NCBI GenBank assembly: GCA_015521735.1
Contig: WANQ01000010.1
Span: forward strand, 1 to 64,000
DNA length: 64,000 bases
Source: Pyrodictiaceae archaeon
Lineage (GTDB): Archaea; Thermoproteota; Thermoprotei_A; Sulfolobales; WANQ01
Reading direction: 5' to 3'
In this document: piece by piece, positions 1-8,660 of the stretch
Position numbering within the stretch: position 1 is the first letter of the stretch
How the letters are laid out: each line of letters begins with the position of its first letter
Notes under the pieces: generated by a model
What the model was told of the DNA's origin: nothing
The model's database searches: none
The model's input: the letters and a program-made list of their open reading frames with translations, nothing else
Program-made: the position numbers and the translations under genes

Positions 1-175
1 ATGGGTTCTCAGCTTTAGGGTTGAAAATGTTTATATAGTTAGCATTAGTAAATGCCAGACTTATGGAGTAGACTATGGGCCATAAATTAAAGAATAGAAA
101 TAAGAATATACTAGGAAATATGAGAATGAGAGCGACTTTAACGGGAAAAACTATTTGATATTTAGGCTTACCCAT
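1..175 (-). CDS. ABC sugar transporter permease, MalF-type, N-terminal fragment
   Basis: Reading the minus strand from an ATG at 175 gives an open frame of 58 codons running off the left edge. The protein starts with a short basic segment (MGKPKYQIVF), then a hydrophobic helix ending in FNLWPIVYSI and SLAFTNANY. The helix followed by a W-P-x-x-x-S-x-x-x-S/A-F-T pattern is the usual start of MalF-type permeases of the binding-protein-dependent sugar ABC family. It begins 16 bp after the stop of the sugar-binding protein on the same strand, with a purine-rich GGTGAGAG just before the ATG, so the two are probably cotranscribed. Only the first transmembrane segment is in view; the EAA loop and the rest lie outside the window. 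The second permease would be expected farther left. Confidence 0.75.
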   Translation of the reverse strand, partial: MGKPKYQIVFPVKVALILIFPSIFLFLFFNLWPIVYSISLAFTNANYINIFNPKAENP

Positions 176-191
176 GTACTCTCACCACGAG

Positions 192-1754
192 CTAACCCTT
201 ACCGAGCTTTTTCAATATTTCTTCTTGCGCAAGCTTGAATGCCTCTTCTACACTAGCTTTACCTCCCCATATAGCTGATATAGCATCTGCTACTGGACCC
301 CACACCTTAGCCATTTCTGGGCTCTTAGGCATTGGTATACTGTTTCTAACCGCCATAGCGTAACCATATACCTCGGGTATCGACTGGACTTCAGGTGATT
401 GTAGTGCGTACTTGTTGACTGGCACAAATCCAGCTTCTTTTGCAAGATACTTTACAATTTCATCGTTAAGCGTATACCACAGCATGAATAATACTGTAGC
501 TTTATCAGTACCACGTTCTTTTGTCAGCTTACTCATCCACCACAGCTTAATACCAGAATATGGTTTAGGTATACGTTCCTTATCTATTGGTGGTAGGGGT
601 ACAACGAAGAACTTTATACCAGCCTCCTTAATCTTAGGTATGTCCCATGGACCTGTAACTATACATGGAGTCTTCTTCTCTATGAATAGCTTTAGTTGTG
701 CTTCATGTCCTACATCGTCCTTGTACATATAGCTAGCTACACGATCTAAGAAGAACTTGAAGCCTTCAATAGTTCCTTGAGATCCTACACCTACTTCACC
801 CGTAGTGTCATTGTAGTAGAATCCTCCAAAGGCATGAATCCATGCTGAGACAAAGTATGGATCTACTTGATGACTTATACCATATGTTCCTTTATCGGGG
901 TTATAGTATTTTTTCATTACTTCTTCTAGCTCACTAAATGTTTTAGGAGGAGTAGGTACCATGTCTTTATTACATACTAATGCAACTGTTTCAGAAGCCC
1001 ATGGAAGACCCCATACACGATTCTTGTACTCTGCTGCCTTTATTGCTGCTGGTAAGTACACGTCAAGTATACTCTCAGTCAAGTATTCATCTAATGGGAG
1101 AATTAGGTCTGCTTCAACGAATTCACCAGTCCAGTCATGAGCCCATGTTAGTAGGTCTGGACCCTTACCCACTATTGTTGCTGCCTTAAACTTCTCCTTC
1201 ATTGATGGAGTGTTTACTAGCTTAACTTTTATTCCAGGATATTCTTTCATGAACTCGTCCACTACTTTCTTTAATATCTCTTCCTCAAACGGCATTACAC
1301 TAACCCAGATTTCTATTTGAACACTTACCTCTCCTTTACGGGCTTTTTCAGCAAATTCGTATAGATCCTTTGTTACCTCAACTTCTACATTACCAAACTT
1401 TAGTGTTGGTGCTTTAGGAGTTGTGGTTGGCGTAGTAGGGGTTGTAGTAGGCGTAGTAGTGGGAGAAGTTGTAGGTGTTTCTGTTTCTGTTGGAGTGGGT
1501 GTAGGTGTAGTAGAAGGAGTTGTTTCTGTCTCAATAGGTGTGGTGGGTGTTGTCGTCTCTGTCTCAGTAGGGCTAGGTGTGGTTGGAGATGTAGGTGTTG
1601 TCGTGGTAGGCGTTGTAGGTGATGGTGTTGGACTTGGTGCTTGTTGTTGTACAATGTACGTATAGTAACCTATAACGCCTATGATCACTATGATTACTAT
1701 TATAGCTATGACTATAGAAGCTGTCTTAGAGATAGCCTTAGTATATAAGGGCAC
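192..1754 (-). CDS. Maltodextrin-type ABC transporter substrate-binding protein with Thr/Pro linker
   Basis: A 520-residue surface lipid-free binding protein. Residues 1-36 form a short basic segment and one hydrophobic helix; K-A-I-S-K before the helix resembles class III (pilin-like, PibD/FlaK) signal peptides, as used by several crenarchaeal sugar-binding proteins. Residues about 38-115 are almost only Thr, Pro, Ser and Glu, a stalk probably glycosylated that holds the domain off the membrane. From about 118 the sequence is a family 1 (MalE-like) solute-binding fold: VEIWVSVMPFEEEILKK, KGPDLLTWAHDWTGEF, GLPWASETVALVCNKDM, and a late VPVNKYAL segment. The start is GTG at 1754, with a TATA box about 33 bp upstream. 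It heads an operon with the permease at 1-175. The substrate is inferred from the neighbouring amylopullulanase and GH13 enzyme; a peptide or another sugar cannot be excluded. Confidence 0.88.
   Translation of the reverse strand: MPLYTKAISKTASIVIAIIVIIVIIGVIGYYTYIVQQQAPSPTPSPTTPTTTTPTSPTTPSPTETETTTPTTPIETETTPSTTPTPTPTETETPTTSPTTTPTTTPTTPTTTPKAPTLKFGNVEVEVTKDLYEFAEKARKGEVSVQIEIWVSVMPFEEEILKKVVDEFMKEYPGIKVKLVNTPSMKEKFKAATIVGKGPDLLTWAHDWTGEFVEADLILPLDEYLTESILDVYLPAAIKAAEYKNRVWGLPWASETVALVCNKDMVPTPPKTFSELEEVMKKYYNPDKGTYGISHQVDPYFVSAWIHAFGGFYYNDTTGEVGVGSQGTIEGFKFFLDRVASYMYKDDVGHEAQLKLFIEKKTPCIVTGPWDIPKIKEAGIKFFVVPLPPIDKERIPKPYSGIKLWWMSKLTKERGTDKATVLFMLWYTLNDEIVKYLAKEAGFVPVNKYALQSPEVQSIPEVYGYAMAVRNSIPMPKSPEMAKVWGPVADAISAIWGGKASVEEAFKLAQEEILKKLGKG
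1416..1640 (-). repeat. Low-complexity Thr/Pro-coding tract
   Basis: Imperfect short repeats (units such as ACTCCTACT and ACACCTACA on the minus strand) encode the Thr/Pro/Glu stalk of the binding protein. The plus strand is strongly GT-rich here, which also produces spurious open frames on both strands. Length variation between strains would be expected through slippage. Confidence 0.8.
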
Positions 1755-1783
1755 TTTTAAACCCCTACATCATATCTTTTAAA

Positions 1784-1795
1784 GGCTTATATAAG
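1784..1795 (-). promoter_or_regulatory. TATA box of the sugar-binding protein gene
   Basis: On the minus strand this reads CCTTATATAAGC, a near-perfect archaeal TATA element centred about 36 bp upstream of the GTG start at 1754. It implies a leader of roughly 10 nt. It sits between the end of the amylopullulanase gene and the binding-protein gene, so the binding protein has its own promoter and need not be read through from the upstream gene. Confidence 0.6.
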
Positions 1796-1860
1796 GCTTG
1801 TTGGATAAAATTGAATCCCCTAAAAGTGGGAAAAAGAGTTGTTATACTAGTAATTGATTT

Positions 1861-4800
1861 TTACCTACGCTTAGATGCTAGAAGAGCTATCAGTGCACAT
1901 ACTATTACGGCTATAACCAGCATTCCAACTGCTATATGCCATGGTATATACTCAACTACTTCTGTTACTGTTGTAGTCTCAACATATGGAGTAAGTGTTA
2001 GCTTTTCCAGCACAGTAGTTGTAACAGTAGTGGTATAGGTTACTGGAGCTTGTGTCACCGTAGTAGTAATTGTAATAGTACTTATACTTGTTATAGTTGT
2101 TGTAGCCGTAATGGTTTGAGTTATAGTAGCTGTAATCGGCACAGTAGCTTGAGCTCCTGGACCTACGCCTTCTATGACTGCTGGTGTTCCTGTCATTTCT
2201 TCTAGGTTTACCTTAAAACTAGACAACATACGATACTGGTCATCAGCAGTTGGAGCTAAGAGGTCCATTACCCTAGGAATAACTCCTACGGCAACTGCTG
2301 GAGCAAACTTCTCTCCTACACCTACAGTCCATTCCTCAGAGCTAACCCCAAAAGGCCTTATCCTTTCAGGACCAAAACCATCGTAGCTTGTTACTACTAC
2401 TACGTATTTCCATTGGTTTATGTGTTCTACATCGGGTAAGAGCTTCTTAGAAATCTCAGCAACAATAGCATTTCTTGCTGAATCACCATACACCTTGAAG
2501 TCTCCGTCCTGTACTATTACAGTTCCATTAGCGTAGTATAATGCGGCTCTCTCACCTTTAGGTACAGGGTCGGCACCCCATCCTGGTGCTAGTAGTAGTG
2601 CGAAGTGCCAGGCATATTCGGGTGCAACAACAACATTCAAACCAAACGTAGAATTATTAACAGGTAAGTCGGCTGTGGTTCTCACGTATATTTGAACATA
2701 TTGTAGACAGAACTCGTTTGGTCCACCCCACGGGTTATCTCCTAAGTTCTTCACGTAGGTTTCGAAGATCACTCTATCCCCTGCGTCGATAACCTTGAAC
2801 TCTGTTAGATCGAAGACTCCTGGCTGGAAGACCTTATTCGTGGGATATGTATATGTTCCTGCACCATTATCGTCTCCTACAGGGTCTTTCATGTTGAAGA
2901 CTGTTTTTGCTCCTACTGTAATTGCTTCTCTTGGTACTCTAACCTGGTATACTCTCCCTAATCTCGTAGATGTTTCTACTAGTTTCTTATCGTGGAATAC
3001 TGCTATTGTTAAGTATATCTTGTATCCTGGTTCAACATTTAGTAGATTCCATGGAATAGCTAGTTCTACGACTTCTCTAACACCAAGCTTAGTATTGGAT
3101 ATCCTTATCCATCCACCTTTACCGTCAGCTATACTTACATAGCTAGTATTGTTATAGGGTACTACTATTACCTCATAACCTAATGCTAGTCCTAGGTCTC
3201 TTTTACCATACCTGGGATAGACATTGTATCCTGGGTGAAGTGGGCTTACACTTCTAATAGGATTCCATACATATACTGCTATGCTTAACTTCCCATCACT
3301 TAATATCTCTTTTTCAACTGGCTTTAATAAGATGTAAAGGTTCTTAGAGTCTACTCCTATGTATGCCTCACTTATGTATTTAAGCCCTATTGGCGCCTTA
3401 ACGTAGTCAGACCATTCATTCGCCTCCAATCTACCATCTATTGTAGGCTTCTTCTCCATAGACTTGGGTGGTACTGTATTCAGTACTCCTATTGGTGCTC
3501 CATCTGGGTAGAATGATGCGTTAAGGTATGTAGGTGGGCTAAGCCCTATTGACGTGTATACCTTGGATAAGTAGGCTTTGAATAATGGGTCGAATGTTTC
3601 CGGTGAACCCATATCTCCACCATACCACCAGAACCAATCACTAGCTTCTGCACGTAACAGTGCTTCAACTGCTTCAGGGTTTAACTTATATGCTTCACGT
3701 ATGCTGTCTACGCCTAATTTCTCTAATAGTGTTTTCCTTGCAACTACTAGCCACATCCATGCCGCGTTTTCTTGTCTATCACCTATCCATGGCGTTAGCC
3801 TACCTGTAAGTCCTGCCCACGAACTTTCTCCTATTCTTGCTTCAACCCTCACCTTAGGTAACTTATCGTATCCATCTATATCTGATATATCTTTTCCTGC
3901 TAAGTTGAAGTAATCATATGTTCTTAGAGGTAATTCGCTAGCAGTATCACCGTATTTCTCTATAAATTCACCTGGAGTTATGGTTTCTAGTACACCTTGT
4001 TTTTGGAGCTCAGATAACCTCGAGTAAAGCTTGTTTAAGAATACATCGCCAAACTCTTGATAATGTTCCCAGGGGTTTTCGCCATCAAGAGCTATTACTA
4101 CTATTCGTGCCCCCTTTGCTCCTAGAGATAGTATGGTGTTAACCAGGTCGTTTACTGCTTGATCAGCATTCCATCCAGAGTATTGGAAGCTTAGCCTATT
4201 ACTTAGATCAGTATTACGGAAGAATACGTATAGTTTAGTGCCATTGAATTCTATGAACCAGGGCTTTCCTAGATTTACTGGACTAGCATCTATGCCTGCA
4301 AGTACTAGTAGGTTCTCATCGGTTACAACCCATTTAATACCATGCTCTGACATAACCTCTAAGGAAGGCTGGTTTACTGCTTCTTCAGCAGGCCACATAC
4401 CTTTTGGATTATAGTTGAGTAAGTTCTTGAATAATTCTATGCTCTTCTCAACATGTAGTGCAAGGTCTTCTCTCCAACCAAAATCTACTAGTAGTGGAGC
4501 TATTGGATGACTATATGGTACTGGTATTAGTTCTACCTGACCTTTTGCTGCTAACTCACTGTATAATGGTATAATCTTTGACATGATGTCTTCATGAACC
4601 TTTAGTATCTTAGCTAAGTCTTCTCTAGTGAAATGTATATTAGGATTCCTTAATGCCTCAACTCTTAAACTATACAGCTCTGGATACTGTTCTCTAAGAA
4701 CTTGTGGATCTATCCAGAACAAGTTGAACAACACAGCTAGGTCAACATAGTCTTGCTCTGATAACGACTCTACTACTTTTTTCTTAAACTCTTCCTCAGG

Positions 4801-5289
4801 TAAACCCGAATATTTATCAAATAGTTGGCGAACGGTGTCTCTTAGTTCACGATATCTAGGTACTACGTTTACAATACGATTCCAGTTTATATCAAAGAAC
4901 CCGCCTGGAATCCTCAGCATACTGAATAACTCGTTAACTGTTAGGTTTTCACCTCTAGCTATCTTCCATGATATTATTTGCCTATAATCCATCTTACGGT
5001 TTACTACATAGTCATGTAGTTGCACCAATAATGACCCACTAAACGTAAATGTAACGCGGATGTCAGGATATTTCTGTAGGATGTACGCCATTTTATAGTA
5101 GTTGCCTACACTATGCATTCTAACCCAAGGTAATATGAAATAGCTTCCATCACCACTATAATACCATGGCTGATGGTAATGCCATATTATCGCTACATAG
5201 ACTTTTTCTGCTCTACCTACACTCTGTATTGGTATAATAATTGATGTAGCCAATAATAATAGTATGATTACTGATAATGTTCTTATCAT
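1861..5289 (-). CDS. Cell-surface amylopullulanase, GH57, with C-terminal beta domain, stalk and membrane anchor
   Basis: A 1142-residue secreted glycoside hydrolase. Residues 1-26 are a signal peptide. The GH57 catalytic region follows: WHYHQPWY near 36-43, GMWPAE with the likely nucleophile Glu near 302, and IALDGENPWEHY with the likely acid Asp near 402. Family members cleave alpha-1,4 and alpha-1,6 bonds in starch and pullulan. Residues about 800-1041 form a beta-rich domain resembling the glucodextranase C-terminal-like domain; it is nearly identical in stretches to both domains of the protein at 5499-7418. A Thr-rich stalk, one transmembrane helix and a basic end (SKRR) then anchor it to the membrane or S-layer. 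It diverges from 5499-7418 across a 209 bp gap. Family assignment is firm; exact bond specificity is inferred. Confidence 0.9.
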   Translation of the reverse strand: MIRTLSVIILLLLATSIIIPIQSVGRAEKVYVAIIWHYHQPWYYSGDGSYFILPWVRMHSVGNYYKMAYILQKYPDIRVTFTFSGSLLVQLHDYVVNRKMDYRQIISWKIARGENLTVNELFSMLRIPGGFFDINWNRIVNVVPRYRELRDTVRQLFDKYSGLPEEEFKKKVVESLSEQDYVDLAVLFNLFWIDPQVLREQYPELYSLRVEALRNPNIHFTREDLAKILKVHEDIMSKIIPLYSELAAKGQVELIPVPYSHPIAPLLVDFGWREDLALHVEKSIELFKNLLNYNPKGMWPAEEAVNQPSLEVMSEHGIKWVVTDENLLVLAGIDASPVNLGKPWFIEFNGTKLYVFFRNTDLSNRLSFQYSGWNADQAVNDLVNTILSLGAKGARIVVIALDGENPWEHYQEFGDVFLNKLYSRLSELQKQGVLETITPGEFIEKYGDTASELPLRTYDYFNLAGKDISDIDGYDKLPKVRVEARIGESSWAGLTGRLTPWIGDRQENAAWMWLVVARKTLLEKLGVDSIREAYKLNPEAVEALLRAEASDWFWWYGGDMGSPETFDPLFKAYLSKVYTSIGLSPPTYLNASFYPDGAPIGVLNTVPPKSMEKKPTIDGRLEANEWSDYVKAPIGLKYISEAYIGVDSKNLYILLKPVEKEILSDGKLSIAVYVWNPIRSVSPLHPGYNVYPRYGKRDLGLALGYEVIVVPYNNTSYVSIADGKGGWIRISNTKLGVREVVELAIPWNLLNVEPGYKIYLTIAVFHDKKLVETSTRLGRVYQVRVPREAITVGAKTVFNMKDPVGDDNGAGTYTYPTNKVFQPGVFDLTEFKVIDAGDRVIFETYVKNLGDNPWGGPNEFCLQYVQIYVRTTADLPVNNSTFGLNVVVAPEYAWHFALLLAPGWGADPVPKGERAALYYANGTVIVQDGDFKVYGDSARNAIVAEISKKLLPDVEHINQWKYVVVVTSYDGFGPERIRPFGVSSEEWTVGVGEKFAPAVAVGVIPRVMDLLAPTADDQYRMLSSFKVNLEEMTGTPAVIEGVGPGAQATVPITATITQTITATTTITSISTITITTTVTQAPVTYTTTVTTTVLEKLTLTPYVETTTVTEVVEYIPWHIAVGMLVIAVIVCALIALLASKRR

Positions 5290-5498
5290 TAGGTTTCACC
5301 TAGCACTATAATGATTGATGTAGTCTTAAAAATAGTTTGTAGGGGAACACGGTGGGATTATGAAGGGGTTGTAGTATGAAACGAATATGAGTTATTCCCA
5401 CAGTAGTGGTCTTAGAACACCTATAAAAACATATTTTTCCCTAAATAACACATTATCCTTCTCCGGGAACAATATTAAGTAGTAGTAGGTGTTCTTAA

Positions 5499-7418
5499 AT
5501 GAAGTATAAGGTATTACTATTATTCTCTATAATACTAATGTCTATTATAGCAAACATAGCATACACAACTATACCAGCAAATGCTAGTACTACTAAAGCA
5601 TTCGTACTAGAGGATTCAAAAGGAGACGACAAGGGCCCAGGATACTATGTATACCCAACGAACAAGGTTTTCCAGCCAGGAGTCTTCGATCTAACAAAAT
5701 TCTACGTAGAATACAATGGAACTCATGTAATATTCAAGGTATATGTTGACAACTTAGGAGACAATCCATGGAATGGTCCTAACGGATTCTGCCTGCAATT
5801 CCCACATATATTTGTAAGAACTACTGCTGACATACCAACCAATAATACGACTTTTGGCTTAAACATAGCATTAGCTGATAACTCTACATGGCATTTCGCA
5901 CTGTTATTAGCACCAGGATGGGAGGAGAAACCAGTACCTGAGGGGCAAAGGGCTGCGTTATACTATGCTAATGGAACTGTAATAGTACAGGACGGAGACT
6001 TCAAGGTATATGCTAAGGAAGATGAAAACGTTATTGTAGCAGTTGTTAAAGCTGACTTGTTGCCGGATGTCGATAACATTGATAAATGGGTGTTTACAGT
6101 AGCTCTTGCGGGTTACGATGGATTTGGTCCTATGAGGGTTAGACCAGTAACTTCTGATGCTAGTGCTGAATGGGCGTTTGGAAATGGTAGTGCAGAAGCC
6201 ATTGCTGTGGGCGTTGAGCCTAGAGTCATAGATCTTCTTGCACCAACACCGGACGAGCAATACCAAATGTTGACGAGCTTTAAGGTAAACTTGGAGGAGA
6301 TGACTGGTAAGTTTGCTGTAGTACATGGCTATAGGCTTAAACCAGTTCAACCACCAACTGTTAAAGGGAAAGTAGTATTTGAAATGGATGACCCCGTAGG
6401 CGATGATAAGGGTCCAGGATACTATGTGTATCCAACGAATAAGGTTTTCCAGCCAGGAGTTTTCGACTTGACGAAATTCGAAGTAATTGATGCTGGAGAC
6501 AAGATAATATTCAAAGTGTATGTAAAGAATTTAGGAGATAACCCATGGAATGGGCCAAATGGCTTCTGCCTACAGTTCCCACACATATTCGTAAGGACGA
6601 CAGCTAACTTACCTGTTAATAATTCTACGTTTGGTTTGAATGTTGTTGTTGCACCCGAATATGCCTGGCACTTCGCACTACTACTAGCACCAGGATGGGA
6701 GGAGAAACCAGTACCCGAGGGACAGCGTGCTGCACTATACTATGCTAACGGTACTGTTGTAGTCCAAGACGAGGAGTTCAAGGTATATGCTGTTGAGGAA
6801 GAGAATGCTATTGTTGCTGAGGTTTCTAAGAAACTCTTACCCGATGTAGAACACATAAACCAATGGAAATACGTAGTAGCATTAGCAGGATACGATGGTT
6901 TTGGACCATTAAGAGTTAGGCCAGTAACAAGTGATGCAGAAGCAGAGTGGGCATTTGGTAATGGTAGTGCAGAAGCAATAGCAGTTGGAGTAGAGCCTAG
7001 GATCGTAGACCTACTTGCTCCAACTGCTGATGACCAGTATCGTATGTTGTCCGGTTTTAAGGTAAACCTAGAAGAAATGACAGGAACACCAGCAATAGTG
7101 TATGGTGTACCAATGGTTAAACCCATACCCGTAACAGTAACCGAGACTGTCACGCTAACGAAAACCGAGACAATAACATCAACTGTAACGACAACTGTTA
7201 AGGAGACTACAACTGTAACCACAGAGAAAACAGTGACGGAGACCAGTGTTGAAACAGTAACAGAGACTACAACTAAAACAACAACTGCTACAACAACAGT
7301 AACAGAAACCACAACAACTGTAGAGAAAGTAACAGACTATACAGCAACAGTAGCTGTAGGAATAATACTATTACTTGTAGGCGTAGGTATAGGCGTAATT
7401 GTAGGTAGGAGAAGGTGA
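5499..7418 (+). CDS. Membrane-anchored surface protein with two copies of the amylopullulanase C-terminal domain
   Basis: A 639-residue protein with no catalytic domain. Residues 1-30 are a signal peptide. Copy A spans about 33-278 and copy B about 291-536, the second beginning 258 residues after the first; both carry YPTNKVFQPGVFDLT, LGDNPWNGPNGFCLQF, WHFALLLAPGW and SFKVNLEEMTG or close variants. The same blocks occur near the end of the GH57 enzyme at 1861-5289. A Thr/Glu/Val-rich stalk (about 545-612) and one transmembrane helix with a GRRR end follow. Domains of this type (glucodextranase C-terminal-like) are found on archaeal surface amylases. Role is inferred: a surface alpha-glucan-binding or S-layer-attached scaffold that keeps substrate near the enzyme. 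The gene is divergent from the amylopullulanase, so the two may be co-regulated from the shared 5290-5498 region. Confidence 0.8.
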   Translation: MKYKVLLLFSIILMSIIANIAYTTIPANASTTKAFVLEDSKGDDKGPGYYVYPTNKVFQPGVFDLTKFYVEYNGTHVIFKVYVDNLGDNPWNGPNGFCLQFPHIFVRTTADIPTNNTTFGLNIALADNSTWHFALLLAPGWEEKPVPEGQRAALYYANGTVIVQDGDFKVYAKEDENVIVAVVKADLLPDVDNIDKWVFTVALAGYDGFGPMRVRPVTSDASAEWAFGNGSAEAIAVGVEPRVIDLLAPTPDEQYQMLTSFKVNLEEMTGKFAVVHGYRLKPVQPPTVKGKVVFEMDDPVGDDKGPGYYVYPTNKVFQPGVFDLTKFEVIDAGDKIIFKVYVKNLGDNPWNGPNGFCLQFPHIFVRTTANLPVNNSTFGLNVVVAPEYAWHFALLLAPGWEEKPVPEGQRAALYYANGTVVVQDEEFKVYAVEEENAIVAEVSKKLLPDVEHINQWKYVVALAGYDGFGPLRVRPVTSDAEAEWAFGNGSAEAIAVGVEPRIVDLLAPTADDQYRMLSGFKVNLEEMTGTPAIVYGVPMVKPIPVTVTETVTLTKTETITSTVTTTVKETTTVTTEKTVTETSVETVTETTTKTTTATTTVTETTTTVEKVTDYTATVAVGIILLLVGVGIGVIVGRRR

Positions 7419-7516
7419 AGAACTAGGACAATTCTATTTAAAACCACATATTTTTTACATTTCACATATAAGCCTGCCTCTAAAAATAACTATACTTGAA
7501 GAGATGCCTAGTCTAG

Positions 7517-7524
7517 TTTAAATA
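7517..7524 (+). promoter_or_regulatory. TATA box of the MalK-type gene
   Basis: TTTAAATA, in the context GTTTAAATAAT, is centred about 34 bp upstream of the TTG start at 7554. The implied leader is about 8 nt. There is no other good AT element between the end of the surface-protein gene at 7418 and 7554. Confidence 0.45.
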
Positions 7525-7553
7525 ATACTCTCCATGACTAGAGGAAGATCTCC

Positions 7554-8657
7554 TTGGCTAGAGTTAAGCTAGTAAATGTTGTAAAGAGGTTTGGAGAAGT
7601 AGTAGCTGTTGACCATGTTAACTTAGATATAAGGGATGGAGAATTCTTCTGCTTACTAGGGCCTTCCGGTAGTGGTAAAACAACTATTCTCAGGCTAATA
7701 GCAGGACTAGAGTATCCTACTGAAGGAGAAATATACATTGACGATAGACTAGTTAATGACATCCATCCTAAGGATAGAGATGTTGCCATGGTCTTCCAAA
7801 ACTATGCCTTATACCCTCATATGAAGGTATTTGATAATATAGCGTTCCCGTTAATGATGAGGAGAAAACAGTTGAAGTTATCAAAGGACGAGATTAGGAG
7901 AAGAGTAATTGAAGTAGCAAGAATGTTGAGAATAGAGCACTTACTCGACCGTAAGCCTAGTCAGCTTAGTGGTGGTGAACAGCAACGTGTTGCTCTAGCT
8001 AGAGCACTTGTAAGGCAACCAAAGGTATTCCTCATGGATGAGCCTTTAAGCAATCTTGATGCAAAGCTAAGACTCTACATGAGAACTGAGTTAAGAAGAC
8101 TACAGCGTAGGCTAGGTGTTACAACAATCTATGTTACACATGACCAAGTAGAAGCAATGAGCATGGCTGATAGAATAGCAGTTATAAATAAGGGAAGAGT
8201 GCAACAAGTAGGTACACCCGATGAATTATACAATAAGCCTGCCAACATATTCGTTGCAGGATTCATAGGAGTACCACCAATGAACATGATACCATGCAAG
8301 ATATCCGTTGAAGACGGCAATCCCTTGATAGTATGTGAGGGCTTTAAGAAACAACTAGATAGGGAAATATATGATATCATAGAAAAGAGGGGATATGGTC
8401 CGGAAGTACTACTTGGACTAAGACCTGAGCATATGAAGATTAGTAGAGAGAAAACAGTAGATTCCATTGAAGCTGAAGTACTATTAACTGAACCACTAGG
8501 TTCCGAGGTTATAGTGAATGTTAAGTTAGGTGAAACAATAGTAAAGATTAGAGCACCACCTGGCACAAATTATGCTATGGGAGAGAAAGTATACGTGGTA
8601 ATAGATTGGAGTAAAGCACACTTGTTTGATAGGGAAACAGAAGAGGCCATAGTCTAA
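7554..8657 (+). CDS. MalK-type ABC sugar transporter ATPase
   Basis: A 367-residue ATP-binding subunit. Walker A GPSGSGKTT is at about 36-44, the signature LSGGEQQRVALARAL near 137-151, Walker B VFLMDEPLSNLDAKL near 158-172, and the switch histidine in YVTHDQ. A C-terminal TOBE/MOP-type regulatory domain follows (GLRPEHMKI, then LGSEVIVNVKLG). This layout is typical of the MalK/UgpC group that energises carbohydrate importers. The start is TTG at 7554. No permease is adjacent; the permease fragment and binding protein lie at 1-1754 on the other strand, so this ATPase probably works with them and may serve several sugar importers. It converges on the GH13 gene with only 3 bp between the stops. 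Confidence 0.9.
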   Translation: MARVKLVNVVKRFGEVVAVDHVNLDIRDGEFFCLLGPSGSGKTTILRLIAGLEYPTEGEIYIDDRLVNDIHPKDRDVAMVFQNYALYPHMKVFDNIAFPLMMRRKQLKLSKDEIRRRVIEVARMLRIEHLLDRKPSQLSGGEQQRVALARALVRQPKVFLMDEPLSNLDAKLRLYMRTELRRLQRRLGVTTIYVTHDQVEAMSMADRIAVINKGRVQQVGTPDELYNKPANIFVAGFIGVPPMNMIPCKISVEDGNPLIVCEGFKKQLDREIYDIIEKRGYGPEVLLGLRPEHMKISREKTVDSIEAEVLLTEPLGSEVIVNVKLGETIVKIRAPPGTNYAMGEKVYVVIDWSKAHLFDRETEEAIV

Positions 8658-8660
8658 AGA

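Noticed and set aside
1400..1665. Open frames on both strands in the Thr/Pro tract
   Set aside because: Composition is His/Gln/Leu or Val/Gly only, an artefact of short repeats in the binding-protein linker.
6740..7312. A 190-residue open frame on the minus strand, opposite the surface protein
   Set aside because: It is Val/Ser/Thr low-complexity produced by the Thr-coding stalk and lies wholly inside a well-supported gene.
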